A DNA stretch of 64,000 nucleotides from an uncultured Lachnospiraceae bacterium (GTDB lineage: Bacteria; Bacillota; Clostridia; Lachnospirales; Lachnospiraceae), in assembly GCA_910586755.1 (NCBI GenBank), contig CAJUJM010000050.1, positions 1-64,000 on the forward strand, read 5' to 3'. Each line of letters starts with the position of its first letter. Positions within the stretch are counted from its first letter, which is position 1. Shown piece after piece: positions 42,058 to 51,132 of the stretch. A program made the translations under genes and the position numbers. Under the pieces are notes generated by a model. That model searched no databases and was not told where the DNA came from. It saw nothing but the letters and a program-made list of their open reading frames with translations.

Positions 42058-43434
42058 ATGCACAATACCCCGACCCAGGAACAACGATACCAAATGCTTA
42101 CCAGTCAGCCGGTGGAAAAGGTCATCCCCAAGCTGGCCGTTCCCACTATCATCAGTATGATGGTCAGCTCCATTTACAATACGGCGGACACCTTTTTTGT
42201 AAGCCAGCTGGGCACCAGCGCCTCCGGAGCTGTAGGAATTATCTTTTCCGCTATGGCCATTATCCAGGCCCTTGCTTTTATGATCGGCATGGGCAGCGGC
42301 AACTATATGGCTCGCTGCTTTGGTGCAGGAGAGCGGGAAAAGGGAGAAAAAATTGCTTCTACAGGATTTTTTACCGGTCTTATTGCAGGCGCTTTCATTG
42401 TGGTAATCGGTCTGTCTAATATTGAAAATATTGTAATGCTGCTGGGTTCTACAGAGACCATTAAGCCTTATGCTGTAGATTACGCCCGTTACATATTCCT
42501 GGCTTCGCCGTTTATGATTGGTTCCTTTATTATGAATAATCTTCTCCGGCTTCAGGGGCTGGCGGCTTATGCCATGCTTGGAATCGCTTCCGGCGGGATT
42601 TTAAATATTGCTCTGGATCCCATTTTTATTTTCGGGCTTCATCTGGGTACTGCCGGAGCAGCCATTGCCACCGGAATTTCCCAGTTTATCAGCTTCTGTA
42701 TCCTTCTGGCCCAGTGCAATTTCCGGAAAGCCTGCGTTACCATACGCTTTCGGAATTTTGCGCCGTCCTTTTCTATGTATAAATCCATTATCATGGGGGG
42801 CTTGCCCTCTCTGGGCCGTCAGGGCATGGCATCCCTGGCCGCTGTCATTTTAAATGTTACCGCCCGGCCCTATGGGGATGCTGCCATTGCGGCCATGGCC
42901 ATTGTCAGCCGCTGTTCTATGCTGTTAAACTCTGCTGTCATTGGCTTTGGACAGGGCTTTCAGCCCGTATGCGCCTTTTCCTTTGGCGCGGAAAAATACA
43001 GCCGTGTGAAAAAGGCTTTCTGGTTCTGTGTGAAAGTCAGCAGCGCTTTTCTTTTATGTATCAGCCTGGTGATCTTCCTATTCTCCGGCCATGTAATTGA
43101 ACTCTTCCGAAAGGGAGACCCGGAAGTTATCGCCATCGGCACCCTGGCCCTGCGGCTCCAAATCTGCACTCTGCCCCTGGGAGGTTTTCTGGCCATGAGC
43201 AATATGTGTACCCAGTCTATTGGCTATGGATTTCGCTCTACTATACTGGCCATGTCCAGGCAGGGAATTTTCCTGATCCCTATTTTGCTTATTACCTCTG
43301 AAGCTTTTGGGCTTTTGGGAATCCAGATGGCCCAGCCCATTGCCGATTTGTGTACCTTTGGATTGACGGTTTTTATTATGTCCGGGACTTTCCGGGAATT
43401 AAAGGAATTGGAAGCAAAAGCGGGGACGCCTTAA
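42058..43434 (+). CDS. MATE family efflux transporter, MepA-like
   Basis: Multidrug/toxic compound exporter of 458 residues with 12 predicted helices. N-terminal half landmarks are VIPKLAVPTIISMMVSSIYN and TADTFFVSQLGTSASGAVGI; the second half repeats the pattern (MGGLPSLGRQGMASLAAVIL, GFGQGFQPVCAFSFGAE). Na+ or H+ driven (family knowledge). ATG after AGAGAAGG. The leader before it suggests control by a small ligand, so its substrate may be that ligand or a class of toxic compounds. Confidence 0.94.
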   Translation: MHNTPTQEQRYQMLTSQPVEKVIPKLAVPTIISMMVSSIYNTADTFFVSQLGTSASGAVGIIFSAMAIIQALAFMIGMGSGNYMARCFGAGEREKGEKIASTGFFTGLIAGAFIVVIGLSNIENIVMLLGSTETIKPYAVDYARYIFLASPFMIGSFIMNNLLRLQGLAAYAMLGIASGGILNIALDPIFIFGLHLGTAGAAIATGISQFISFCILLAQCNFRKACVTIRFRNFAPSFSMYKSIIMGGLPSLGRQGMASLAAVILNVTARPYGDAAIAAMAIVSRCSMLLNSAVIGFGQGFQPVCAFSFGAEKYSRVKKAFWFCVKVSSAFLLCISLVIFLFSGHVIELFRKGDPEVIAIGTLALRLQICTLPLGGFLAMSNMCTQSIGYGFRSTILAMSRQGIFLIPILLITSEAFGLLGIQMAQPIADLCTFGLTVFIMSGTFRELKELEAKAGTP

Positions 43435-43517
43435 AAAGCAGTACATGTAAAGAAAAGCCGCTAAAGTAACCTGATTTTTAAAGAGCCAGCAAGCCAGCTT
43501 ATATTTTTATAAAAAGA

Positions 43518-43546
43518 TTGATATTTTAAGGAAAATAGGGTAAAAT
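43518..43546 (+). promoter_or_regulatory. Promoter of the HD-hydrolase cassette
   Basis: TTGATA (43518-43523), 17-bp spacer, TAAAAT (43541-43546). Expected start near 43553, just before the L10-leader-like element. The leader to the first ATG is about 178 nt. Confidence 0.72.
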
Positions 43547-43556
43547 AGCCTCATAT

Positions 43557-43606
43557 GCAGTACCAAAGACAGTAGGTATCCCATAATATCCTACCGAGGG
43601 AAGAAA
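43557..43606 (+). ncRNA. Ribosomal protein L10 leader-like RNA element
   Basis: The stretch contains ACCAAAGACAGTAGG (43562-43576), a short variable part and TCCTACCGAGG (43589-43599). AAAGACAGTAGG...CCTACCGAGG is the conserved core (stem GTAGG/CCTAC with the flanking AAAGACA and CGAGG) of the L10 leader that normally precedes rplJ-rplL and binds L10(L12). Here no rplJ follows; an accessory two-gene cassette does. An intrinsic terminator comes 9 bp later (43615). The call rests on remembered consensus, not on a covariance search. Confidence 0.62.
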
Positions 43607-43614
43607 CCGTGGTA

Positions 43615-43640
43615 AGATGCTTGTAAAAGCATCTATTTTT
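43615..43640 (+). terminator. Attenuator terminator before the HD-hydrolase cassette
   Basis: AGATGCTT (43615-43622), GTAA loop, AAGCATCT (43627-43634), then ATTTTT. A clean intrinsic terminator inside the leader, between the promoter at 43518 and the first gene at 43731, so transcription of the cassette must pass it. Confidence 0.82.
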
Positions 43641-43730
43641 GGTAGTTTTAAGAGGGATAGGCAACATTGTAGTTAGCTATGCATAAGTATGGTATAGCAT
43701 TATAGAAAACATTATTAGGGGGATTAGTAA

Positions 43731-44108
43731 ATGGAATTAGTATGTGCTAGACCATCCGTAAGTTCGTATGATTTTATGCGTTATTTATGTGCCTCTCTTG
43801 TAAAGCAAAGCAAAGTAATAATAGACTTAGATTCTATTATACCACATATATATAAGTTTAAGCAAAATAATGCGCCGTTTAAATTCATGTTTGAAGATAT
43901 AGAGTTTCGGACTAGTATAGATCATGTTGTTTCTAATGATATATCGGAAGGAATAAATGCTTTGCAGACTTTTGGAATAGTGGGGAAATTGAATCCTAAA
44001 TATGAAAAATTAGTAATTTATCTTACAGAAGATGAGGCCGACAGTATACTAGGGGAGTGTACAGCTGATATAAGCGCAGTAATGTTAGAGTTGGCGGCAT
44101 TTTTTTAG
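43731..44108 (+). CDS. Small protein of unknown function, first gene of the HD cassette
   Basis: 125 residues, no membrane helix, AT-rich codons. Begins MELVCARPSVSSYDFMRYLC and ends in a hydrophobic helix-like stretch (CTADISAVMLELAAFF). AGGGGG lies 8-9 nt before the ATG. It resembles nothing I can name. It is followed 26 bp later by the HD hydrolase gene and shares its promoter and leader, so it is probably a partner, regulator or immunity-type factor of that enzyme (inference). Confidence 0.78.
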   Translation: MELVCARPSVSSYDFMRYLCASLVKQSKVIIDLDSIIPHIYKFKQNNAPFKFMFEDIEFRTSIDHVVSNDISEGINALQTFGIVGKLNPKYEKLVIYLTEDEADSILGECTADISAVMLELAAFF

Positions 44109-44134
44109 ATAAATGGGGATTTTACGGAGGAGAA

Positions 44135-45859
44135 ATGGGAAAAATAAAAAATATTATAGAATCTCCAGAGTATAAAAAGGTCGAAAATGATATTGAAAAA
44201 TTTGTAAAACAAAAATTAAAGAATTATGTGCCAGTTGATACAGGAAAAAAGACAATCCACGATCCAGTCTGGGGATCCGTGGATTATTTGGATTGGGAAA
44301 TGCAAATAATTGATTCACCATTGTTTCAGCGCTTGCGGGATATTAATCAAGTCGGATTAGCAATGCTTACATATCCAGCAGCAAGGCATTCAAGGTTTGA
44401 ACATTCACTTGGAGTTGCCTCAGCTGTAAAAATAATGTGTGATAAAATTGACAGAAATTCTGATAATTTCCGAATTCCGGAGCAAAGTAGAAACGTGATT
44501 ATTTTAGCAGCATTGCTGCATGACATCGGCCATTGTTTTTATTCACATTTGTCAGAAACCATTTATGGCGAATTGAAGGATTTCGTAGATGTTCGGAAAA
44601 AATTTTATGATGAATTGGAGTTGAAGCCAAAGCCTCATGAAATATTGTCCTTTATGATAGTAAATACGAATTCTTTTAAAGATTTTTTCTTCAAATATGT
44701 AAATTATCCGGAAAAAGGAAGTGTGAAAAATACTCTTTTCCCGGATGTGGGCTGTATGATTATTGGAAAAAATATTGAGAAGCACAATAGGATACTAAGC
44801 TACCAAACTTCTTTAATTAATGGGCCTTTTGATGCAGACAAGCTTGATTATATAAAACGGGATAGTTTAACAGCAGGTCTTACTTTACAGTATGATATGG
44901 AACGTTTATTTACAAAAATACAGGTTCATTCCATTCCATCTTCCAATTCGATTATTGAAGATCGTTTAGTAGTAAATTTTAATGGGATAACGGCTATTGA
45001 GGAATTGACATTCTGCAAAATTATGCTGTTTAGCTATATTTATTATCATCAAAAAGTATTAATTTCCGAAACAATGATCAAAGACTATGCGTTTGGTTTG
45101 TATAAGTTAAATCTGATTCAAACGTTTTCTGATTTTTTGAAATATACTGATTCTGATATTTTAAAATTGGGAGAGCAGCAATTAGGCCAAAATCCATTTC
45201 CGGAATTTGGAATGTTAAATTTAGAGGAACTTGCAGAAAACATACATGATAGAAAATTGCCCAAAAGATGTTTTGAAGTTTCACAAGGGAATTTGGTAGC
45301 AGTAAAAGCAGATGGTGAAGATGCAAGAGTGTTGGAATATTGCTCTGATATTTTGGATAAATGTCGGGATGATAAGCAATCATTTACTCCAGAGGATTTA
45401 AGAGATGCGATGTTGAGTCTTTCGGCACTCTTGATGAAAGATGATAATGTGAAACTCGATCTTTTAGTTGGTGATTTACGTGATATGACTTACACGGAAA
45501 TGCTTACAAAAAGGAAAGAATTCTATGATGAATTTGTAAAGGCCTATAAGGAGAAAGAAAAAAATGTCACATTTACACCATTTGATATTTATATCGTCTT
45601 TCCAAAATTAGTGAACTATGGGGCCGCAAATGAAGAGGTAATTCTTGGTAAAGATCACCAACATTTAATGACTATAAATGAGTTTGTTAAACTGGATCAT
45701 TGGGCAGGAAGTTTTAATTCTAATAAGTGGAGAGGTTATATTTTTGTAAGTGATAAAATTGATAGGAGTATTGCTTTTGAGGTATCTGAAAGATTAGTCT
45801 TAAAAGGAAAAGCAAAATTGAGAAATCCGATGGCTTATTTAAAAGGGATTAATTATTAG
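44135..45859 (+). CDS. SAMHD1/dGTPase-like HD-domain phosphohydrolase
   Basis: 574 residues. The HD domain lies at about 50-250: QRLRDINQVGLAMLTYPAARHSRFEHSLGV (in parts INQVGLAMLTYPAARHSR; metal His 90), LLHDIGHCFYSHLSE (His 129, Asp 130) and the fourth ligand in FDADKLDYIKRD (Asp 235). This is the COG1078/SAMHD1-type set. The C-terminal half (about 330-574) is unlike anything I know. Start ATG after ACGGAGGAG. Family members hydrolyse dNTPs or other nucleotides, and several protect bacteria from phage by dNTP depletion (established for dGTPase-type defence). DNA is clearly more AT-rich than mfd or the MATE gene, which supports transfer as a unit with the 125-residue gene. Confidence 0.88.
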   Translation: MGKIKNIIESPEYKKVENDIEKFVKQKLKNYVPVDTGKKTIHDPVWGSVDYLDWEMQIIDSPLFQRLRDINQVGLAMLTYPAARHSRFEHSLGVASAVKIMCDKIDRNSDNFRIPEQSRNVIILAALLHDIGHCFYSHLSETIYGELKDFVDVRKKFYDELELKPKPHEILSFMIVNTNSFKDFFFKYVNYPEKGSVKNTLFPDVGCMIIGKNIEKHNRILSYQTSLINGPFDADKLDYIKRDSLTAGLTLQYDMERLFTKIQVHSIPSSNSIIEDRLVVNFNGITAIEELTFCKIMLFSYIYYHQKVLISETMIKDYAFGLYKLNLIQTFSDFLKYTDSDILKLGEQQLGQNPFPEFGMLNLEELAENIHDRKLPKRCFEVSQGNLVAVKADGEDARVLEYCSDILDKCRDDKQSFTPEDLRDAMLSLSALLMKDDNVKLDLLVGDLRDMTYTEMLTKRKEFYDEFVKAYKEKEKNVTFTPFDIYIVFPKLVNYGAANEEVILGKDHQHLMTINEFVKLDHWAGSFNSNKWRGYIFVSDKIDRSIAFEVSERLVLKGKAKLRNPMAYLKGINY

Positions 45860-45895
45860 GTAAAATTATTAATATTTAAATAATAAACTTTTCAG

Positions 45896-45927
45896 AAGGT
45901 GTTGCTTTCGGGTAGCGCCTTTTGTTT
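45896..45927 (+). terminator. Terminator of the HD cassette
   Basis: AAGGTGTTGC (45896-45905) pairs with GTAGCGCCTT (45912-45921) using G-U wobbles around TTTCGG, followed by TTGTTT. It closes the cassette before the convergent mfd gene. Confidence 0.78.
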
Positions 45928-46017
45928 AATACAGGGAAAGGAATGTCGCAAAATGAAACTGGACAGCGATAATAGAAAGCCGCCTTATTTCATCTCTCAA
46001 CATCTTTTCCCCGTTTT

Positions 46018-49000
46018 CTACTGCACCAATGCCTTCAACCCCTGTAAAATCTCTTTGGCCTTTTCCATCATGGCGCTGCTGTCCTGATTTTTTTTGTTGG
46101 TTTCCTGGTAGAAAAAGCAGGGTGCATCACCCATCTGGAACTTGAGGCGTCCCTTATAGGAAGCCACCAATGGCGGAATCCCGGCCGCATCCAAACGGGC
46201 TTTGGGATACATTGTCAGCCGGACTTCCTGCCGGTTTATGCCTACCTCTGTCACAAAGGCGCTGTGGGCAATTCCTTTGAGAGCCGCAATCCGAAGCAGG
46301 TTTTCCACCGGCCTGGGAATCTCCCCAAACCGATCCATCAGCTCATCCTGCATGTCAATATACTCGTCTTCGTTCTCAATTGCAGAGATTCGTTTATAAA
46401 TATCCAGCTTTTGATACTCATTTTTAATGTAAGAGGATGGGATATGGGCGTTAATGTCGCAATCCACCACTGTCTCATAGGCTTCTTCCTCTTTTTCCAG
46501 CCCCTGGATAGCCCGTACTGCCTGATTTAACATTTTACAGTAAAGATCATACCCTACCGCTTCCATATGACCGTGCTGCTCAGCCCCCAAAACATTTCCG
46601 GCTCCCCGAATTTCCAGATCCCGCATGGCGATCTTGATTCCTGATCCCAGCTCTGTAAACTCCCGGATAGCCTGAAGGCGTTTTTCGGCCTCTTCCTTTA
46701 AAAGTTTATCCCGGCGGTACATGAAAAAGGCATATGCCGTCCGGTTGGATCTTCCCACCCGGCCCCTGAGCTGGTAGAGCTGGGACAGGCCCATCCTGTC
46801 GGCATCATGGACAATCAGGGTGTTGGCATTGGGGATATCCAGCCCGGTTTCGATAATAGTTGTGGATACCAGAACGTCAATATCACCGTTAACAAAGTCC
46901 AGCATAATCCGCTCCAGCTCATGCTCCTTCATCTGGCCGTGGGCAAACACAACAACCGCTTCCGGGACCAGTGCGGCTATCCGGTTGGCAATCTCCACAA
47001 TGTCATTAACCCGGTTGTAGACATAATATACCTGGCCGCCTCTTGCCATCTCCCTGTGTATGGCTTCCCGAACCATTTCCTCATTGTATTCCATAACATA
47101 GGTCTGAATGGGAACTCTGTCAATAGGAGGCTCTTCCAACACGCTCATGTCCCGGATCCCTACCAGGCTCATGTGCAAGGTCCGGGGAATAGGGGTTGCA
47201 GTAAGGGTAAGAACATCTATGTTCTTTTTTAGCTGCTTGATTTTTTCCTTATGGGTAACACCAAAGCGCTGTTCTTCATCAATAATCAGAAGCCCTAAGT
47301 CCTTAAATACCACATCCGCAGACAGAACCCGGTGAGTTCCAATCAGAACATCCACCATCCCTTTTTTTAGATCTTCCAGGGTCCTTTTCTGCTGGCCCGG
47401 AGTCCGGAACCTGGAAAGCATATCTACCCGCACCGGAAAATCTTTCATCCGCTGGACAAAGGTATTATAATGCTGCTGAGCCAGAATGGTAGTAGGCACC
47501 AGGTACACCACCTGCTTGCTTTCCTGTACAGCCTTAAAAGCGGCTCTTAAGGCAATCTCTGTTTTTCCGAATCCTACATCCCCGCAAATCAGCCGATCCA
47601 TTATTTTTTTGCTTTCCATATCCGCCTTAGTGGCATCGATGGCTTCCAGCTGATCGTCTGTCTCTTCGTAGGGAAACAGCTCTTCAAACTCCTTTTGCCA
47701 TACTGTGTCCGGGCCGCACTGGAATCCGGAAGCGGATTGCCTGGCAGCGTAAAGCTGAACCAGATCCCTGGCAATCTGCTGGACAGCCCCCTTGACCCGG
47801 GTTTTGGTCTTATTCCATTCACCTCCCCCCAGCTTGTTAAGCTTAGGCTTTTTGGCCTCTGCCCCGGCATACTTCTGAATCCCCTCCAGCCGGGTTGCCG
47901 GAAGATACAAGTTGCCTCCGTCCCCATACTCGATCTTAAGGTAGTCTTTTACTACGTGATCCTGCTCAATTTTCTCAATGCCCCGGTAGATTCCTACCCC
48001 GTGATCCTCGTGAACCACATAGTCGCCTATGGACAATTCGGAAAAGCTTTGGATTTTCTTCCCCTGATAGGTGGTTTTCCGGCGCTTTTTCTTCTTTTTC
48101 TCTACGCCAAACATATCCCCTTCTGTTATAACCACAAACTTCAGCAGGGGGTATTCAAAGCCTCTGTGAAGATTTCCGTAAACCACCAGGATCTCTCCCG
48201 GCCCCACAGAAGGGTTTTCCCCGCTTTCCATGGCCTCCTGGTCCGGGCAGTAAGCTTTTAAATCATATTCTCTCAGATCGCTGGCCAAACGGCTGGCCCT
48301 TGTCCTGGACGCGGACAAAAGGATTACCCGATAGCCATTTTTCTTCCATCGCTTTAAGTCCTTTAACAGGATCTCAAAACTGTTTTGGTAGGAATTTACA
48401 TTTTTTACATCAAATGCAAATTTCTCATTGGCTGTCAGTTTTGTCAGGTTCTGATCAAGCCCGGTCAGATAGACGGTGCGGCCTGTTTGAATCCGGGCCA
48501 TAATCTCTTTTACAGAGTATAAAACCTCTGTCTGCCCCGGCAAAAGATATCCTTTTTCCAGCCGCTGAATCATGCTCTCCCGGAATTCCGTCTCTACGGT
48601 CTCCCCCTTTTCCCAGAGCCGAGGGGGCTCATCCAGATAAACCGTTGCGGTTCCTTCTAAAATTCCGGATGAAAAATAATCGAAAAAGGATACGGTCTCT
48701 TTACAAAAATATCTGACATAAGCATCCAGACCGGAAAGCTTCATCCCCTCTTTTAGCTCTTCTGCCAGCTCTCCGATAATACCTCGAATCCTGCTTGCCT
48801 CTTCGATTTTCTTCTGGCTTCTCAATGCCTTCTCATAGGCTTTTGCCTCTTTTTCCAGAGCTTCTATCCCCTCTGCCAGCTGGCCCGGAGTCATTATTGC
48901 CTCTGCTGCCGGATAAATGGTGATGCTGTCCAGCTGCTCAATGGAACGCTGGCTTTCCAAATCAAAGGTTCGGATGGAATCTACCTCATCATCCCAAAGC

Positions 49001-49566
49001 TCAATTCGCACCGGCGTCTCTTCTGTCAAAGGGAATACGTCTATGATCCCGCCCCGGATAGAAAACTGTCCCATTCCGTCTACCTGAGCCATCCGCTCAT
49101 AGCCCAGAGCTGTCAGACGTCTTCTCCACACGTTCAAATCGATGGTCTGTCCGCCGGATACAGTAAGGGTCTGATTTTTTATATGCTCCAGCGGAAGCAG
49201 ATGATCCATCAGGCCATCCATAGTCGTAACCACAATTCCCCCTGGCTCTTCCATCAGATGGCGCAGCACTGCTACCCGTTCCCTGGTCATCAGATTGCCG
49301 TGAATATCTGCGCTGAAAAACAGCAAATCTTTAGCCGGATAGAGCCACACCTGTCTGGTAAAATTGCGGAAATCATCATAGATTTCCCTGGCTCTCAGTT
49401 CGTCATAGGTAACTACCAGCTTCCAGCCCCCGCTGCCTCCCAGCTCATACATGAGCTGGACCTTCTGGGAATCCATAGCGCCGGTTACATGAAGAGGCCC
49501 TCTGTTCCTTTTCAGTGCATCCGTCAGGTCCTCATACTCTTTTAATTCCACTAACGGGTTTATCAT
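46018..49566 (-). CDS. mfd: Transcription-repair coupling factor Mfd
   Basis: Removes stalled RNA polymerase from lesions and recruits the UvrABC excision machinery. 1182 residues, full family length. UvrB-like N-terminal part (FSIRGGIIDVFPLTEETPVRIELW, in parts FSIRGGIIDVFPL), RNA-polymerase interaction domain (IGDYVVHEDHGVGIYRGI), the translocase with Walker A GDVGFGKTEIALRAAF, DEEQRFGV and TATPIPRTLHMSL, the translocation motif in the helicase C-part, and the C-terminal TRCF domain. ATG after AAAGGGAGAG. It lies 54 bp after pth, the usual pth-mfd order of Firmicutes. Confidence 0.98.
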   Translation of the reverse strand: MINPLVELKEYEDLTDALKRNRGPLHVTGAMDSQKVQLMYELGGSGGWKLVVTYDELRAREIYDDFRNFTRQVWLYPAKDLLFFSADIHGNLMTRERVAVLRHLMEEPGGIVVTTMDGLMDHLLPLEHIKNQTLTVSGGQTIDLNVWRRRLTALGYERMAQVDGMGQFSIRGGIIDVFPLTEETPVRIELWDDEVDSIRTFDLESQRSIEQLDSITIYPAAEAIMTPGQLAEGIEALEKEAKAYEKALRSQKKIEEASRIRGIIGELAEELKEGMKLSGLDAYVRYFCKETVSFFDYFSSGILEGTATVYLDEPPRLWEKGETVETEFRESMIQRLEKGYLLPGQTEVLYSVKEIMARIQTGRTVYLTGLDQNLTKLTANEKFAFDVKNVNSYQNSFEILLKDLKRWKKNGYRVILLSASRTRASRLASDLREYDLKAYCPDQEAMESGENPSVGPGEILVVYGNLHRGFEYPLLKFVVITEGDMFGVEKKKKKRRKTTYQGKKIQSFSELSIGDYVVHEDHGVGIYRGIEKIEQDHVVKDYLKIEYGDGGNLYLPATRLEGIQKYAGAEAKKPKLNKLGGGEWNKTKTRVKGAVQQIARDLVQLYAARQSASGFQCGPDTVWQKEFEELFPYEETDDQLEAIDATKADMESKKIMDRLICGDVGFGKTEIALRAAFKAVQESKQVVYLVPTTILAQQHYNTFVQRMKDFPVRVDMLSRFRTPGQQKRTLEDLKKGMVDVLIGTHRVLSADVVFKDLGLLIIDEEQRFGVTHKEKIKQLKKNIDVLTLTATPIPRTLHMSLVGIRDMSVLEEPPIDRVPIQTYVMEYNEEMVREAIHREMARGGQVYYVYNRVNDIVEIANRIAALVPEAVVVFAHGQMKEHELERIMLDFVNGDIDVLVSTTIIETGLDIPNANTLIVHDADRMGLSQLYQLRGRVGRSNRTAYAFFMYRRDKLLKEEAEKRLQAIREFTELGSGIKIAMRDLEIRGAGNVLGAEQHGHMEAVGYDLYCKMLNQAVRAIQGLEKEEEAYETVVDCDINAHIPSSYIKNEYQKLDIYKRISAIENEDEYIDMQDELMDRFGEIPRPVENLLRIAALKGIAHSAFVTEVGINRQEVRLTMYPKARLDAAGIPPLVASYKGRLKFQMGDAPCFFYQETNKKNQDSSAMMEKAKEILQGLKALVQ

Positions 49567-49620
49567 ACTCTCCCTTTCCTTTCCACAGTTTCGCAGCCGT
49601 GGTCCTTATAGCTGTCTCAT

Positions 49621-50190
49621 CTACACCTTTTTCCCATTATAGCGGTTCATGGCAGACTCTATGCCATCCAGAATAATGGTCTGGGCGGCCTGTCCGGCTT
49701 CTTTGGCGGCGTCTTCCATAATTCGCTTTTCTATTTGGGAAAAATGCCCTAATACATAATCCGCCAGATCCATCCTGTCCGGCTTCTCCCCGATCCCCAC
49801 CTTTATCCGCGGAAACTCCTGGGTTCCCAAATGGGCAATAATACTTTTGATGCCATTATGCCCCCCGGCGCTTCCCTTTTTGCGGATACGAAGCTGGCCT
49901 GGCTCCAGGCTGATATCATCATATATAATCATAATATGCTCTGGTTCTATTTTATAGAAATCTGCAGCCGCCCGAATACTTTCGCCGCTGGCATTCATAA
50001 ATGTCTGGGGCTTTAGAAAAATCACCTTCTCTCCCCCGATTATTCCTTTCCCGCAAAGGGCTTTGTGCCTCTTTTCTTCTATGGATATGTCCAGATAGTC
50101 TGCCAGAGCGTCCACAGCCATGAACCCTGCATTGTGTCTTGTATCTTGGTATTGCTTTCCGGGATTCCCCAAACCTGCAATGATATACAT
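49621..50190 (-). CDS. pth: Peptidyl-tRNA hydrolase
   Basis: Releases tRNA from prematurely ended peptidyl-tRNAs. 189 residues. Catalytic His 19 in TRHNAGF, Asn 9 in GLGNPGKQY, FLKPQTFMNASGES, and the loop YDDISLEPGQLRIRKKGSAGGHNG (in parts DDISLEPGQLRIRKKG). Start ATG after AGGAGG. First of the pth-mfd pair on the minus strand. Confidence 0.97.
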   Translation of the reverse strand: MYIIAGLGNPGKQYQDTRHNAGFMAVDALADYLDISIEEKRHKALCGKGIIGGEKVIFLKPQTFMNASGESIRAAADFYKIEPEHIMIIYDDISLEPGQLRIRKKGSAGGHNGIKSIIAHLGTQEFPRIKVGIGEKPDRMDLADYVLGHFSQIEKRIMEDAAKEAGQAAQTIILDGIESAMNRYNGKKV

Positions 50191-50249
50191 ATAAATTTCC
50201 TCCTGCTATTCTCCTTTTATTTCCCGCCCGGAATCCGGACACGCCACAA

Positions 50250-50286
50250 AAGCGCTAAACCGCCGGGCGCCGGGGGTCTAACGCTT
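50250..50286. repeat. Inverted repeat in the 339-bp gap between pth and the ECF gene
   Basis: AAGCGCTAAACC (50250-50261) and GGTCTAACGCTT (50275-50286) pair at 10 of 12 positions with a GC-rich loop. The whole gap (50191-50529) separates divergent genes. Besides this repeat it holds a TATAGT (50452-50457) and a small hairpin ATACCC-AAAA-GGGTAT near 50475-50490 before the ECF gene, which might belong to a leader RNA; no known riboswitch could be recognised. Confidence 0.45.
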
Positions 50287-50529
50287 GATTTATTTCCTGT
50301 GTTGTTTCTTTCCTTTGGATAGTATATCCTATTTCAGCCGGTTTGTATACTGGTAAGTGACTTAATTTCTGTAAAAGTAATTTTGTCTTTTGCTGCACTG
50401 GACTGGTCTATATTTATCAAACTGGATATTTTAATCATTCCACTTATTTGCTATAGTATGCAAAAAGAAGAAATACCCAAAAGGGTATTCCTATATGCCC
50501 ACAATGCCGGGCAAGAAGGAGGAATTACT

Positions 50530-51072
50530 ATGGAAAATACACATACGAAAAAGCTGGTGATTGCTGCGCTTTTTGCAGCCCTTGTCTGTACTGCCACTAT
50601 GGCTATCCGGATTCCCACGCCGGGTACCGGAGGATATGTCCATCCAGGAGACGGGGTGGTAATTTTATGCGGACTGTTTTTATCTCCGGGCTGGGCTTTT
50701 CTGGCAGCAGGTATCGGCTCTTCTCTGGCAGATCTGCTGGGAGGATATTTTATTTATGTGCCCATTACCCTGGTAATCAAGGGGTTAGTTGCCTTTTCCA
50801 CCAGCCAGCTGGTTCTTGTTCTGAAAAAGAGGTGCTCCTCCCCCTGGCCTTCTGTTATCGGCGGCGGCATCCTTGATATTATTTTGGTTGCCGGAGGATA
50901 TTTCTTCTGTGAATCCTTTCTCTACGGCGTTGCCGGGGCAGCTGCCAGCGTACCGGCCAATGTGATTCAGGGAAGCAGCGGACTGGTGATTGCCTGTGTG
51001 CTGTTTCCCCTTTTGGCAAAACCCCTCACCGGATTTCTGGGACATCTCCCGGCAAAAACAGCAGATCGTTAA
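50530..51072 (+). CDS. ECF transporter S component
   Basis: Membrane substrate-binding subunit of an energy-coupling-factor vitamin importer, 180 residues with about six helices. Landmarks: KLVIAALFAALVCTATM, IRIPTPGTGGYVHPGDGVVIL, LADLLGGYFIYVPITLVIKG. ATG at 50530 with GGAGG 8 nt upstream is chosen over the far upstream in-frame start. The vitamin is not recognisable; the shared EcfAAT module is not in the window. Confidence 0.9.
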   Translation: MENTHTKKLVIAALFAALVCTATMAIRIPTPGTGGYVHPGDGVVILCGLFLSPGWAFLAAGIGSSLADLLGGYFIYVPITLVIKGLVAFSTSQLVLVLKKRCSSPWPSVIGGGILDIILVAGGYFFCESFLYGVAGAAASVPANVIQGSSGLVIACVLFPLLAKPLTGFLGHLPAKTADR

Positions 51073-51132
51073 TCTTTCATTGCGCCGCTCCTTTATCTAT
51101 GTTATACTTCAGGGGAAAAGGAGTTGTTATTT

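Noticed and set aside
50330..50529. Riboswitch (TPP, THF or preQ1) before the ECF S component
   Set aside because: Only small hairpins are present; none of the conserved cores of these classes could be found.
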